From: Loxodes magnus
Taxonomy: Eukaryota > Ciliophora > Karyorelictea > Loxodida > Loxodidae
Direction: 5' to 3'
Assembly (NCBI GenBank): GCA_946699065.1
Contig: CAMPDV010001063.1
Location: forward strand, 62,001-126,000
DNA: 64,000 nt
Shown piece after piece: positions 24,201 to 39,200 of the stretch (the first letter of the stretch is position 1; each line of letters starts with the position of its first letter). The notes below the pieces were generated by a model that was given only the letters and a program-made list of their open reading frames with translations, made no database searches and was not told the origin of the DNA. The position numbers were made by a program, and so were the translations under genes.

Positions 24201-27200
24201 CTCTGAATCACTGGATATAGCCACGGATAATACAGAATCTGTGTGACCACTCATGGTCTTATAGGTACCTGTCTTGACGTCCCATAGTCTCACCGTCTTA
24301 TCTTAACTTCCCGATACGATGAACTCTGAATCACTGGATATAGCCACAGCATATACAGAATCTGTGTGACCACTCATGGTCTTATAGGTACCTGTCTTGA
24401 CGTCCCATAGTCTCACCGTATTATCTTAACTTCCCGATACGATGAACTCTGAATCACTGGATATAGCTACAGCATATACATAATCTTTGTGACCACTCAT
24501 GGTCTTACAGGTACCTGTCTTGACGTCCCATAGTCTCACCGAATTATCTCAACTTCCCGATACGATGAACTCTGAATCACTGGATATAGCCACAGCATAT
24601 ACATAACTAGTGTGACCACTCATGGTCTTACAGGTACCTGTCTTGACGTCCCATAGTCTCACCGTATTATCTGCACTTCCCGATACGATGAACTCTGAAT
24701 CACTGGATATAGCCACAGATGATAAAGAACTAGTGTGACCACTCATGGTCTTACAGGTACCTGTCTTGACGTCCCATAGTCTCACCGTATTATCATCACT
24801 TCCCGATACGATGAACTCTGAATCACTGGATATAGCCACAGCATATACAGAATCTGTGTGACCACTCATGGTCTTATAGGTACCTGTCTTGACGTCCCAT
24901 AGTCTCACCGTCTTATCATCACTTCCCGATACGATGAACTCTGAATCACTGGATATAGCCACAGATGATAAAGAACTAGTGTGACCACTCATGGTCTTAC
25001 AGGTACCTGTCTTGACGTCCCATAGTCTCACCGTATTATCTTAACTTCCCGATACGATGAACTCTGAATCACTGGATATAGCCACAGCATATACAGAAAC
25101 TGTGTGACCACTCATGGTCTTATAGGTACCTGTCTTGACGTCCCATAGTCTCACCGTATTATCATCACTTCCCGATACGATGAACTCTGAATCACTGGAT
25201 ATAGCCACAGCATTTACAGAATCTGTGTGACCACTCATGGTCTTACAGGTACCTGTCTTGACGTCCCATAGTCTCACCGTATTATCATCACTTCCCGATA
25301 CGATGAACTCTGAATCACTGGATATAGCCACAGCATATACTGAATTTGTGTGACCACTCATGGTCTTACAGGTACCTGTCTTGACGTCCCATAGTCTCAC
25401 CGTATTATCATCACTTCCCGATACGATGAACTCTGAATCACTGGATATAGCCACAGCATATACAGAATCTGTGTGACCACTCATGGTCTTACAGGTACCT
25501 GTCTTGACGTCCCATAGTCTCACCGTATTATCTGCACTTCCCGATACGATGAACTCTGAATCACTGGATATAGCCACGGATAATACAGAATCTGTGTGAC
25601 CACTCATGGTCTTACAGGTACCTGTCTTGACGTCCCATAGTCTCACCGTATTATCATCACTTCCCGATACGATGAACTCTGAATCACTGGATATAGCCAC
25701 AGCATATACAGAATCTGTGTGACCACTCATGGTCTTATAGGTACCTGTCTTGACGTCCCATAGTCTCACCGTATTATCATCACTTCCCGATACGATGAAC
25801 TCTGAATCACTGGATATAGCCACAGCATATACTGAATTTGTGTGACCACTCATGGTCTTACAGGTACCTGTCTTGACGTCCCATAGTCTCACCGTATTAT
25901 CATCACTTCCCGATACGATGAACTCTGAATCACTGGATATAGCCACAGCATTTACAGAATCTGTGTGACCACTCATGGTCTTACAGGTACCTGTCTTGAC
26001 GTCCCATAGTCTCACCGTATTATCATCACTTCCCGATACGATGAACTCTGAATCACTGGATATAGCCACAGATAATACAGAATCTGTGTGACCACTCATG
26101 GTCTTACAGGTACCTGTCTTGACGTCCCATAGTCTCACCGTATTATCATCACTTCCCGATACGATGAACTCTGAATCACTGGATATAGCCACAGATGATA
26201 AAGAACTAGTGTGACCACTCATGGTCTTACAGGTACCTGTCTTGACGTCCCATAGTCTCACCGTATTATCATCACTTCCCGATACGATGAACTCTGAATC
26301 ACTGGATATAGCCACAGCATATACAGAATCTGTGTGACCACTCATGGTCTTACAGGTACCTGTCTTGACGTCCCATAGTCTCACCGTATTATCATCACTT
26401 CCCGATACGATGAACTCTGAATCACTGGATATAGCCACAGATAATACAGAATCTGTGTGATCACTCATGGTCTTACAGGTACCTGTCTTGACGTCCCATA
26501 GTCTCACCGTATTATCATCACTTCCCGATACGATGAACTCTGAATCACTGGATATAGCCACAGATGATAAAGAACTAGTGTGACCACTCATGGTCTTACA
26601 GGTACCTGTCTTGACGTCCCATAGTCTCACCGTATTATCATCACTTCCCGATACGATGAACTCTGAATCACTGGATATAGCCACAGCATATACAGAATCT
26701 GTGTGACCACTCATGGTCTTACAGGTACCTGTCTTGACGTCCCATAGTCTCACCGTCTTATCATCACTTCCCGATACGATGAACTCTGAATCACTGGATA
26801 TAGCCACAGATGATAAAGAACTAGTGTGACCACTCATGGTCTTACAGGTACCTGTCTTGACGTCCCATAGTCTCACCGTATTATCTTAACTTCCCGATAC
26901 GATGAACTCTGAATCACTGGATATAGCCACAGCATTTACAGAATCTGTGTGACCACTCATGGTCTTACAGGTACCTGTCTTGACGTCCCATAGTCTCACC
27001 GTATTATCATCACTTCCCGATACGATGAACTCTGAATCACTGGATATAGCCACAGCATTTACAGAATCTGTGTGACCACTCATGGTCTTACAGGTACCTG
27101 TCTTGACGTCCCATAGTCTCACCGTATTATCATCACTTCCCGATACGATGAACTCTGAATCACTGGATATAGCCACAGCATATACAGAATCTGTGTGACC

Positions 27201-30200
27201 ACTCATGGTCTTACAGGTACCTGTCTTGACGTCCCATAGTCTCACCGTATTATCATCACTTCCCGATACGATGAACTCTGAATCACTGGATATAGCCACA
27301 GCATATACAGAATCTGTGTGACCACTCATGGTCTTATAGGTACCTGTCTTGACGTCCCATAGTCTCACCGTCTTATCATCACTTCCCGATACGATGAACT
27401 CTGAATCACTGGATATAGCCACGGATAATACAGAATCTGTGTGACCACTCATGGTCTTACAGGTACCTGTCTTGACGTCCCATAGTCTCACCGTATTATC
27501 ATCACTTCCCGATACGATGAACTCTGAATCACTGGATATAGCCACGGATAATACAGAATCTGTGTGACCACTCATGGTCTTACAGGTACCTGTCTTGACG
27601 TCCCATAGTCTCACCGTATTATCTTAACTTCCCGATACGATGAACTCTGAATCACTGGATATAGCCACAGATAATACAGAATCTGTGTGACCACTCATGG
27701 TCTTACAGGTACCTGTCTTGACGTCCCATAGTCTCACCGTATTATCATCACTTCCCGATACGATGAACTCTGAATCACTGGATATAGCCACAGCATATAC
27801 AGAATCTGTGTGACCACTCATGGTCTTACAGGTACCTGTCTTGACGTCCCATAGTCTCACCGTCTTATCATCACTTCCCGATACGATGAACTCTGAATCA
27901 CTGGATATAGCCACAGATGATAAAGAACTAGTGTGACCACTCATGGTCTTACAGGTACCTGTCTTGACGTCCCATAGTCTCACCGTATTATCTTAACTTC
28001 CCGATACGATGAACTCTGAATCACTGGATATAGCCACAGATAATACAGAATCTGTGTGACCACTCATGGTCTTACAGGTACCTGTCTTGACGTCCCATAG
28101 TCTCACCGTATTATCTGCACTTCCCGATACGATGAACTCTGAATCACTGGATATAGCCACAGATAATACAGAATCTGTGTGACCACTCATGGTCTTACAG
28201 GTACCTGTCTTGACGTCCCATAGTCTCACCGTATTATCTGCACTTCCCGATACGATGAACTCTGAATCACTGGATATAGCCACAGCAGATACATAACTAG
28301 TGTGACCACTCATGGTCTTACAGGTACCTGTCTTGACGTCCCATAGTCTCACCGTATTATCATCACTTCCCGATACGATGAACTCTGAATCACTGGATAT
28401 AGCCACAGCATATACAGAATCTGTGTGACCACTCATGGTCTTACAGGTACCTGTCTTGACGTCCCATAGTCTCACCGTCTTATCATCACTTCCCGATACG
28501 ATGAACTCTGAATCACTGGATATAGCCACAGATAATACAGAATCTGTGTGACCACTCATGGTCTTATAGGTACCTGTCTTGACGTCCCATAGTCTCACCG
28601 TATTATCATCACTTCCCGATACGATGAACTCTGAATCACTGGATATAGCCACAGATAATACAGAATCTGTGTGACCACTCATGGTCTTACAGGTACCTGT
28701 CTTGACGTCCCATAGTCTCACCGTATTATCTCAACTTCCCGATACGATGAACTCTGAATCACTGGATATAGCCACGGATAATACAGAATCTGTGTGACCA
28801 CTCATGGTCTTACAGGTACCTGTCTTGACGTCCCATAGTCTCACCGTATTATCATCACTTCCCGATACGATGAACTCTGAATCACTGGATATAGCCACAG
28901 CATATACATAATCTTTGTGACCACTCATGGTCTTACAGGTACCTGTCTTGACGTCCCATAGTCTCACCGTATTATCATCACTTCCCGATACGATGAACTC
29001 TGAATCACTGGATATAGCCACAGATAATACAGAATCTGTGTGACCACTCATGGTCTTACAGGTACCTGTCTTGACGTCCCATAGTCTCACCGTATTATCA
29101 TCACTTCCCGATACGATGAACTCTGAATCACTGGATATAGCCACAGCAGATACATAACTAGTGTGACCACTCATGGTCTTACAGGTACCTGTCTTGACGT
29201 CCCATAGTCTCACCGTCTTATCATCACTTCCCGATACGATGAACTCTGAATCACTGGATATAGCCACAGATGATAAAGAACTAGTGTGACCACTCATGGT
29301 CTTACAGGTACCTGTCTTGACGTCCCATAGTCTCACCGTATTATCATCACTTCCCGATACGATGAACTCTGAATCACTGGATATAGCCACGGATAATACA
29401 GAATCTGTGTGACCACTCATGGTCTTACAGGTACCTGTCTTGACGTCCCATAGTCTCACCGTCTTATCATCACTTCCCGATACGATGAACTCTGAATCAC
29501 TGGATATAGCCACAGATGATAAAGAACTAGTGTGACCACTCATGGTCTTACAGGTACCTGTCTTGACGTCCCATAGTCTCACCGTATTATCTCAACTTCC
29601 CGATACGATGAACTCTGAATCACTGGATATAGCCACAGCATTTACAGAATCTGTGTGACCACTCATGGTCTTACAGGTACCTGTCTTGACGTCCCATAGT
29701 CTCACCGTATTATCATCACTTCCCGATACGATGAACTCTGAATCACTGGATATAGCCACAGCATATACAGAATCTGTGTGACCACTCATGGTCTTATAGG
29801 TACCTGTCTTGACGTCCCATAGTCTCACCGTATTATCTTAACTTCCCGATACGATGAACTCTGAATCACTGGATATAGCCACAGATAATACAGAATCTGT
29901 GTGATCACTCATGGTCTTACAGGTACCTGTCTTGACGTCCCATAGTCTCACCGTATTATCATCACTTCCCGATACGATGAACTCTGAATCACTGGATATA
30001 GCCACAGATGATAAAGAACTAGTGTGACCACTCATGGTCTTACAGGTACCTGTCCTGACGTCCCATAGTCTCACCGTATTATCTTAACTTCCCGATACGA
30101 TGAACTCTGAATCACTGGATATAGCCACAGCATATACAGAATCTGTGTGACCACTCATGGTCTTATAGGTACCTGTCTTGACGTCCCATAGTCTCACCGT

Positions 30201-33200
30201 ATTATCTTAACTTCCCGATACGATGAACTCTGAATCACTGGATATAGCCACAGATAATACAGAATCTGTGTGACCACTCATGGTCTTACAGGTACCTGTC
30301 TTGACGTCCCATAGTCTCACCGTATTATCATCACTTCCCGATACGATGAACTCTGAATCACTGGATATAGCCACGGATAATACAGAATCTGTGTGACCAC
30401 TCATGGTCTTACAGGTACCTGTCTTGACGTCCCATAGTCTCACCGTATTATCATCACTTCCCGATACGATGAACTCTGAATCACTGGATATAGCCACGGA
30501 TAATACAGAATCTGTGTGACCACTCATGGTCTTACAGGTACCTGTCTTGACGTCCCATAGTCTCACCGTCTTATCTTAACTTCCCGATACGATGAACTCT
30601 GAATCACTGGATATAGCCACAGATAATACATAATGTGTGTGACCACTCATGGTCTTACAGGTACCTGTCTTGACGTCCCATAGTCTCACCGTATTATCAT
30701 CACTTCCCGATACGATGAACTCTGAATCACTGGATATAGCCACGGATAATACAGAATCTGTGTGACCACTCATGGTCTTACAGGTACCTGTCTTGACGTC
30801 CCATAGTCTCACCGTATTATCTTAACTTCCCGATACGATGAACTCTGAATCACTGGATATAGCCACAGCATATACAGAACTAGTGTGACCACTCATGGTC
30901 TTACAGGTACCTGTCTTGACGTCCCATAGTCTCACCGTATTATCTGCACTTCCCGATACGATGAACTCTGAATCACTGGATATAGCCACAGATAATACAG
31001 AATCTGTGTGACCACTCATGGTCTTACAGGTACCTGTCTTGACGTCCCATAGTCTCACCGTATTATCATCACTTCCCGATACGATGAACTCTGAATCACT
31101 GGATATAGCCACAGCATATACAGAATCTGTGTGACCACTCATGGTCTTATAGGTACCTGTCTTGACGTCCCATAGTCTCACCGTATTATCTTAACTTCCC
31201 GATACGATGAACTCTGAATCACTGGATATAGCCACAGATAATACAGAATCTGTGTGATCACTCATGGTCTTACAGGTACCTGTCTTGACGTCCCATAGTC
31301 TCACCGTATTATCATCACTTCCCGATACGATGAACTCTGAATCACTGGATATAGCCACAGCATATACAGAATCTGTGTGACCACTCATGGTCTTACAGGT
31401 ACCTGTCCTGACGTCCCATAGTCTCACCGTATTATCTTAACTTCCCGATACGATGAACTCTGAATCACTGGATATAGCCACAGCATATACAGAATCTGTG
31501 TGACCACTCATGGTCTTATAGGTACCTGTCTTGACGTCCCATAGTCTCACCGTATTATCTTAACTTCCCGATACGATGAACTCTGAATCACTGGATATAG
31601 CCACAGCATATACAGAATCTGTGTGACCACTCATGGTCTTACAGGTACCTGTCTTGACGTCCCATAGTCTCACCGTATTATCTTAACTTCCCGATACGAT
31701 GAACTCTGAATCACTGGATATAGCCACGGATAATACAGAATCTGTGTGACCACTCATGGTCTTACAGGTACCTGTCTTGACGTCCCATAGTCTCACCGTA
31801 TTATCATCACTTCCCGATACGATGAACTCTGAATCACTGGATATAGCCACGGATAATACAGAATCTGTGTGACCACTCATGGTCTTACAGGTACCTGTCT
31901 TGACGTCCCATAGTCTCACCGTCTTATCTTAACTTCCCGATACGATGAACTCTGAATCACTGGATATAGCCACAGCATTTACAGAATCTGTGTGACCACT
32001 CATGGTCTTACAGGTACCTGTCTTGACGTCCCATAGTCTCACCGTATTATCATCACTTCCCGATACGATGAACTCTGAATCACTGGATATAGCCACAGAT
32101 AATACAGAATCTGTGTGACCACTCATGGTCTTACAGGTACCTGTCTTGACGTCCCATAGTCTCACCGTATTATCATCACTTCCCGATACGATGAACTCTG
32201 AATCACTGGATATAGCCACAGCAGATACATAACTAGTGTGACCACTCATGGTCTTACAGGTACCTGTCTTGACGTCCCATAGTCTCACCGTATTATCATC
32301 ACTTCCCGATACGATGAACTCTGAATCACTGGATATAGCCACAGATGATAAAGAACTAGTGTGACCACTCATGGTCTTACAGGTACCTGTCTTGACGTCC
32401 CATAGTCTCACCGTATTATCTTAACTTCCCGATACGATGAACTCTGAATCACTGGATATAGCCACAGATAATACAGAATCTGTGTGATCACTCATGGTCT
32501 TACAGGTACCTGTCTTGACGTCCCATAGTCTCACCGTATTATCTTAACTTCCCGATACGATGAACTCTGAATCACTGGATATAGCCACAGCAGATACATA
32601 ACTAGTGTGACCACTCATGGTCTTACAGGTACCTGTCTTGACGTCCCATAGTCTCACCGTATTATCATCACTTCCCGATACGATGAACTCTGAATCACTG
32701 GATATAGCCACGGATAATACAGAATCTGTGTGACCACTCATGGTCTTACAGGTACCTGTCTTGACGTCCCATAGTCTCACCGTATTATCTCAACTTCCCG
32801 ATACGATGAACTCTGAATCACTGGATATAGCCACAGATAATACAGAATCTGTGTGACCACTCATGGTCTTACAGGTACCTGTCTTGACGTCCCATAGTCT
32901 CACCGTATTATCATCACTTCCCGATACGATGAACTCTGAATCACTGGATATAGCCACAGCATATACAGAATCTGTGTGACCACTCATGGTCTTACAGGTA
33001 CCTGTCTTGACGTCCCATAGTCTCACCGTATTATCATCACTTCCCGATACGATGAACTCTGAATCACTGGATATAGCCACAGATAATACAGAATCTGTGT
33101 GACCACTCATGGTCTTACAGGTACCTGTCTTGACGTCCCATAGTCTCACCGTCTTATCATCACTTCCCGATACGATGAACTCTGAATCACTGGATATAGC

Positions 33201-36200
33201 CACGGATAATACAGAATCTGTGTGACCACTCATGGTCTTACAGGTACCTGTCTTGACGTCCCATAGTCTCACCGTATTATCATCACTTCCCGATACGATG
33301 AACTCTGAATCACTGGATATAGCCACGGATAATACAGAATCTGTGTGACCACTCATGGTCTTACAGGTACCTGTCTTGACGTCCCATAGTCTCACCGTCT
33401 TATCTTAACTTCCCGATACGATGAACTCTGAATCACTGGATATAGCCACAGCATTTACAGAATCTGTGTGACCACTCATGGTCTTACAGGTACCTGTCTT
33501 GACGTCCCATAGTCTCACCGTATTATCATCACTTCCCGATACGATGAACTCTGAATCACTGGATATAGCCACGGATAATACAGAATCTGTGTGACCACTC
33601 ATGGTCTTACAGGTACCTGTCCTGACGTCCCATAGTCTCACCGTATTATCTTAACTTCCCGATACGATGAACTCTGAATCACTGGATATAGCCACAGCAT
33701 ATACAGAACTAGTGTGACCACTCATGGTCTTACAGGTACCTGTCTTGACGTCCCATAGTCTCACCGTATTATCTGCACTTCCCGATACGATGAACTCTGA
33801 ATCACTGGATATAGCCACAGATGATAAAGAACTAGTGTGACCACTCATGGTCTTACAGGTACCTGTCCTGACGTCCCATAGTCTCACCGAATTATCTCAA
33901 CTTCCCGATACGATGAACTCTGAATCACTGGATATAGCCACAGATAATACAGAATCTGTGTGACCACTCATGGTCTTACAGGTACCTGTCTTGACGTCCC
34001 ATAGTCTCACCGTATTATCTCAACTTCCCGATACGATGAACTCTGAATCACTGGATATAGCCACGGATAATACAGAATCTGTGTGACCACTCATGGTCTT
34101 ATAGGTACCTGTCTTGACGTCCCATAGTCTCACCGTATTATCTTAACTTCCCGATACGATGAACTCTGAATCACTGGATATAGCCACAGCATATACAGAA
34201 TCTGTGTGACCACTCATGGTCTTACAGGTACCTGTCTTGACGTCCCATAGTCTCACCGTATTATCATCACTTCCCGATACGATGAACTCTGAATCACTGG
34301 ATATAGCCACAGCATTTACAGAATCTGTGTGACCACTCATGGTCTTACAGGTACCTGTCTTGACGTCCCATAGTCTCACCGTATTATCTTAACTTCCCGA
34401 TACGATGAACTCTGAATCACTGGATATAGCCACAGCATTTACAGAATCTGTGTGACCACTCATGGTCTTACAGGTACCTGTCTTGACGTCCCATAGTCTC
34501 ACCGTATTATCTTAACTTCCCGATACGATGAACTCTGAATCACTGGATATAGCCACAGATAATACAGAATCTGTGTGACCACTCATGGTCTTACAGGTAC
34601 CTGTCTTGACGTCCCATAGTCTCACCGTATTATCATCACTTCCCGATACGATGAACTCTGAATCACTGGATATAGCCACAGCATATACAGAATCTGTGTG
34701 ACCACTCATGGTCTTACAGGTACCTGTCTTGACGTCCCATAGTCTCACCGTATTATCATCACTTCCCGATACGATGAACTCTGAATCACTGGATATAGCC
34801 ACGGATAATACAGAATCTGTGTGACCACTCATGGTCTTACAGGTACCTGTCTTGACGTCCCATAGTCTCACCGTATTATCATCACTTCCCGATACGATGA
34901 ACTCTGAATCACTGGATATAGCCACAGCATATACAGAATCTGTGTGACCACTCATGGTCTTACAGGTACCTGTCTTGACGTCCCATAGTCTCACCGTATT
35001 ATCTGCACTTCCCGATACGATGAACTCTAAATCACTGGATATAGCCACAGCATATACAGAATCTGTGTGACCACTCATGGTCTTACAGGTACCTGTCTTG
35101 ACGTCCCATAGTCTCACCGTATTATCATCACTTCCCGATACGATGAACTCTGAATCACTGGATATAGCCACAGCATATACATAATCTTTGTGACCACTCA
35201 TGGTCTTACAGGTACCTGTCTTGACGTCCCATAGTCTCACCGTCTTATCTTAACTTCCCGATACGATGAACTCTGAATCACTGGATATAGCCACAGATAA
35301 TACAGAATCTGTGTGACCACTCATGGTCTTACAGGTACCTGTCTTGACGTCCCATAGTCTCACCGTATTATCTTAACTTCCCGATACGATGAACTCTGAA
35401 TCACTGGATATAGCCACAGATAATACAGAATCTGTGTGACCACTCATGGTCTTACAGGTACCTGTCTTGACGTCCCATAGTCTCACCGTCTTATCTTAAC
35501 TTCCCGATACGATGAACTCTGAATCACTGGATATAGCCACGGATAATACAGAATCTGTGTGACCACTCATGGTCTTACAGGTACCTGTCTTGACGTCCCA
35601 TAGTCTCACCGTCTTATCTTAACTTCCCGATACGATGAACTCTGAATCACTGGATATAGCCACAGCATATACATAATCTTTGTGACCACTCATGGTCTTA
35701 CAGGTACCTGTCTTGACGTCCCATAGTCTCACCGTATTATCATCACTTCCCGATACGATGAACTCTGAATCACTGGATATAGCCACGGATAATACAGAAT
35801 CTGTGTGACCACTCATGGTCTTATAGGTACCTGTCTTGACGTCCCATAGTCTCACCGTATTATCTGCACTTCCCGATACGATGAACTCTAAATCACTGGA
35901 TATAGCCACAGATAATACATAACTAGTGTGACCACTCATGGTCTTATAGGTACCTGTCTTGACGTCCCATAGTCTCACCGTCTTATCATCACTTCCCGAT
36001 ACGATGAACTCTGAATCACTGGATATAGCCACAGATGATAAAGAACTAGTGTGACCACTCATGGTCTTACAGGTACCTGTCTTGACGTCCCATAGTCTCA
36101 CCGTATTATCATCACTTCCCGATACGATGAACTCTGAATCACTGGATATAGCCACAGATAATACAGAATCTGTGTGACCACTCATGGTCTTATAGGTACC

Positions 36201-39200
36201 TGTCTTGACGTCCCATAGTCTCACCGTATTATCATCACTTCCCGATACGATGAACTCTGAATCACTGGATATAGCCACAGCATTTACAGAATCTGTGTGA
36301 CCACTCATGGTCTTACAGGTACCTGTCTTGACGTCCCATAGTCTCACCGTATTATCTGCACTTCCCGATACGATGAACTCTAAATCACTGGATATAGCCA
36401 CAGCATATACAGAATCTGTGTGACCACTCATGGTCTTACAGGTACCTGTCTTGACGTCCCATAGTCTCACCGTATTATCATCACTTCCCGATACGATGAA
36501 CTCTGAATCACTGGATATAGCCACGGATAATACAGAATCTGTGTGACCACTCATGGTCTTATAGGTACCTGTCTTGACGTCCCATAGTCTCACCGTATTA
36601 TCATCACTTCCCGATACGATGAACTCTGAATCACTGGATATAGCCACAGCATATACATAATCTTTGTGACCACTCATGGTCTTACAGGTACCTGTCTTGA
36701 CGTCCCATAGTCTCACCGTATTATCTTAACTTCCCGATACGATGAACTCTGAATCACTGGATATAGCCACAGATAATACAGAATCTGTGTGACCACTCAT
36801 GGTCTTACAGGTACCTGTCTTGACGTCCCATAGTCTCACCGTATTATCTGCACTTCCCGATACGATGAACTCTAAATCACTGGATATAGCCACAGCATAT
36901 ACAGAATCTGTGTGACCACTCATGGTCTTACAGGTACCTGTCTTGACGTCCCATAGTCTCACCGTATTATCATCACTTCCCGATACGATGAACTCTGAAT
37001 CACTGGATATAGCCACAGCATATACATAATCTTTGTGACCACTCATGGTCTTACAGGTACCTGTCTTGACGTCCCATAGTCTCACCGTCTTATCTCTACT
37101 TCCCGATACGATGAACTCTGAATCACTGGATATAGCCACAGATAATACAGAATCTGTGTGACCACTCATGGTCTTACAGGTACCTGTCTTGACGTCCCAT
37201 AGTCTCACCGTATTATCTGCACTTCCCGATACGATGAACTCTGAATCACTGGATATATCCACAGCATATACAACAATAGTGTGACCACTCATGGTCTTAC
37301 AGGTACCTGTCTTGACGTCCCATAGTCTCACCGTATTATCATCACTTCCCGATACGATGAACTCTGAATCACTGGATATAGCCACAGCATTTACAGAATC
37401 TGTGTGACCACTCATGGTCTTACAGGTACCTGTCTTGACGTCCCATAGTCTCACCGTATTATCTTAACTTCCCGATACGATGAACTCTGAATCACTGGAT
37501 ATAGCTACAGCATATACATAATCTTTGTGACCACTCATGGTCTTACAGGTACCTGTCTTGACGTCCCATAGTCTCACCGTATTATCATCACTTCCCGATA
37601 CGATGAACTCTGAATCACTGGATATAGCCACAGCATATACATAATCTTTGTGACCACTCATGGTCTTACAGGTACCTGTCTTGACGTCCCATAGTCTCAC
37701 CGTCTTATCTCTACTTCCCGATACGATGAACTCTGAATCACTGGATATAGCCACAGATAATACAGAATCTGTGTGACCACTCATGGTCTTACAGGTACCT
37801 GTCTTGACGTCCCATAGTCTCACCGTATTATCTGCACTTCCCGATACGATGAACTCTGAATCACTGGATATATCCACAGCATATACAACAATAGTGTGAC
37901 CACTCATGGTCTTACAGGTACCTGTCTTGACGTCCCATAGTCTCACCGTATTATCTGCACTTCCCGATACGATGAACTCTGAATCACTGGATATAGCCAC
38001 AGCATATGCAACAATAGTGTGACCACTCATGGTCTTACAGGTACCTGTCTTGACGTCCCATAGTCTCACCGTATTATCTGCACTTCCCGATACGATGAAC
38101 TCTGAATCACTGGATATAGCCACAGATGATAAAGAACTAGTGTGACCACTCATGGTCTTACAGGTACCTGTCTTGACGTCCCATAGTCTCACCGTATTAT
38201 CTGCACTTCCCGATACGATGAACTCTGAATCACTGGATATAGCCACAGCATATGCAACAATAGTGTGACCACTCATGGTCTTATAGGTACCTGTCTTGAC
38301 GTCCCATAGTCTCACCGTATTATCTTAACTTCCCGATACGATGAACTCTGAATCACTGGATATAGCCACAGCATATACAGAATCTGTGTGACCACTCATG
38401 GTCTTACAGGTACCTGTCTTGACGTCCCATAGTCTCACCGTATTATCATCACTTCCCGATACGATGAACTCTGAATCACTGGATATAGCCACAGATAATA
38501 CAGAATCTGTGTGACCACTCATGGTCTTACAGGTACCTGTCTTGACGTCCCATAGTCTCACCGTATTATCTTAACTTCCCGATACGATGAACTCTGAATC
38601 ACTGGATATAGCCACAGATAATACAGAATCTGTGTGACCACTCATGGTCTTACAGGTACCTGTCTTGACGTCCCATAGTCTCACCGTCTTATCTTAACTT
38701 CCCGATACGATGAACTCTGAATCACTGGATATAGCCACAGATGATAAAGAACTAGTGTGACCACTCATGGTCTTACAGGTACCTGTCTTGACGTCCCATA
38801 GTCTCACCGTATTATCTTAACTTCCCGATACGATGAACTCTAAATCACTGGATATAGCCACAGCATATACAGAATCTGTGTGACCACTCATGGTCTTATA
38901 GGTACCTGTCTTGACGTCCCATAGTCTCACCGTCTTATCATCACTTCCCGATACGATGAACTCTGAATCACTGGATATAGCCACAGATAATACAGAATCT
39001 GTGTGATCACTCATGGTCTTACAGGTACCTGTCTTGACGTCCCATAGTCTCACCGTATTATCTGCACTTCCCGATACGATGAACTCTGAATCACTGGATA
39101 TAGCCACAGCATATACAGAATCTGTGTGACCACTCATGGTCTTACAGGTACCTGTCTTGACGTCCCATAGTCTCACCGTATTATCATCACTTCCCGATAC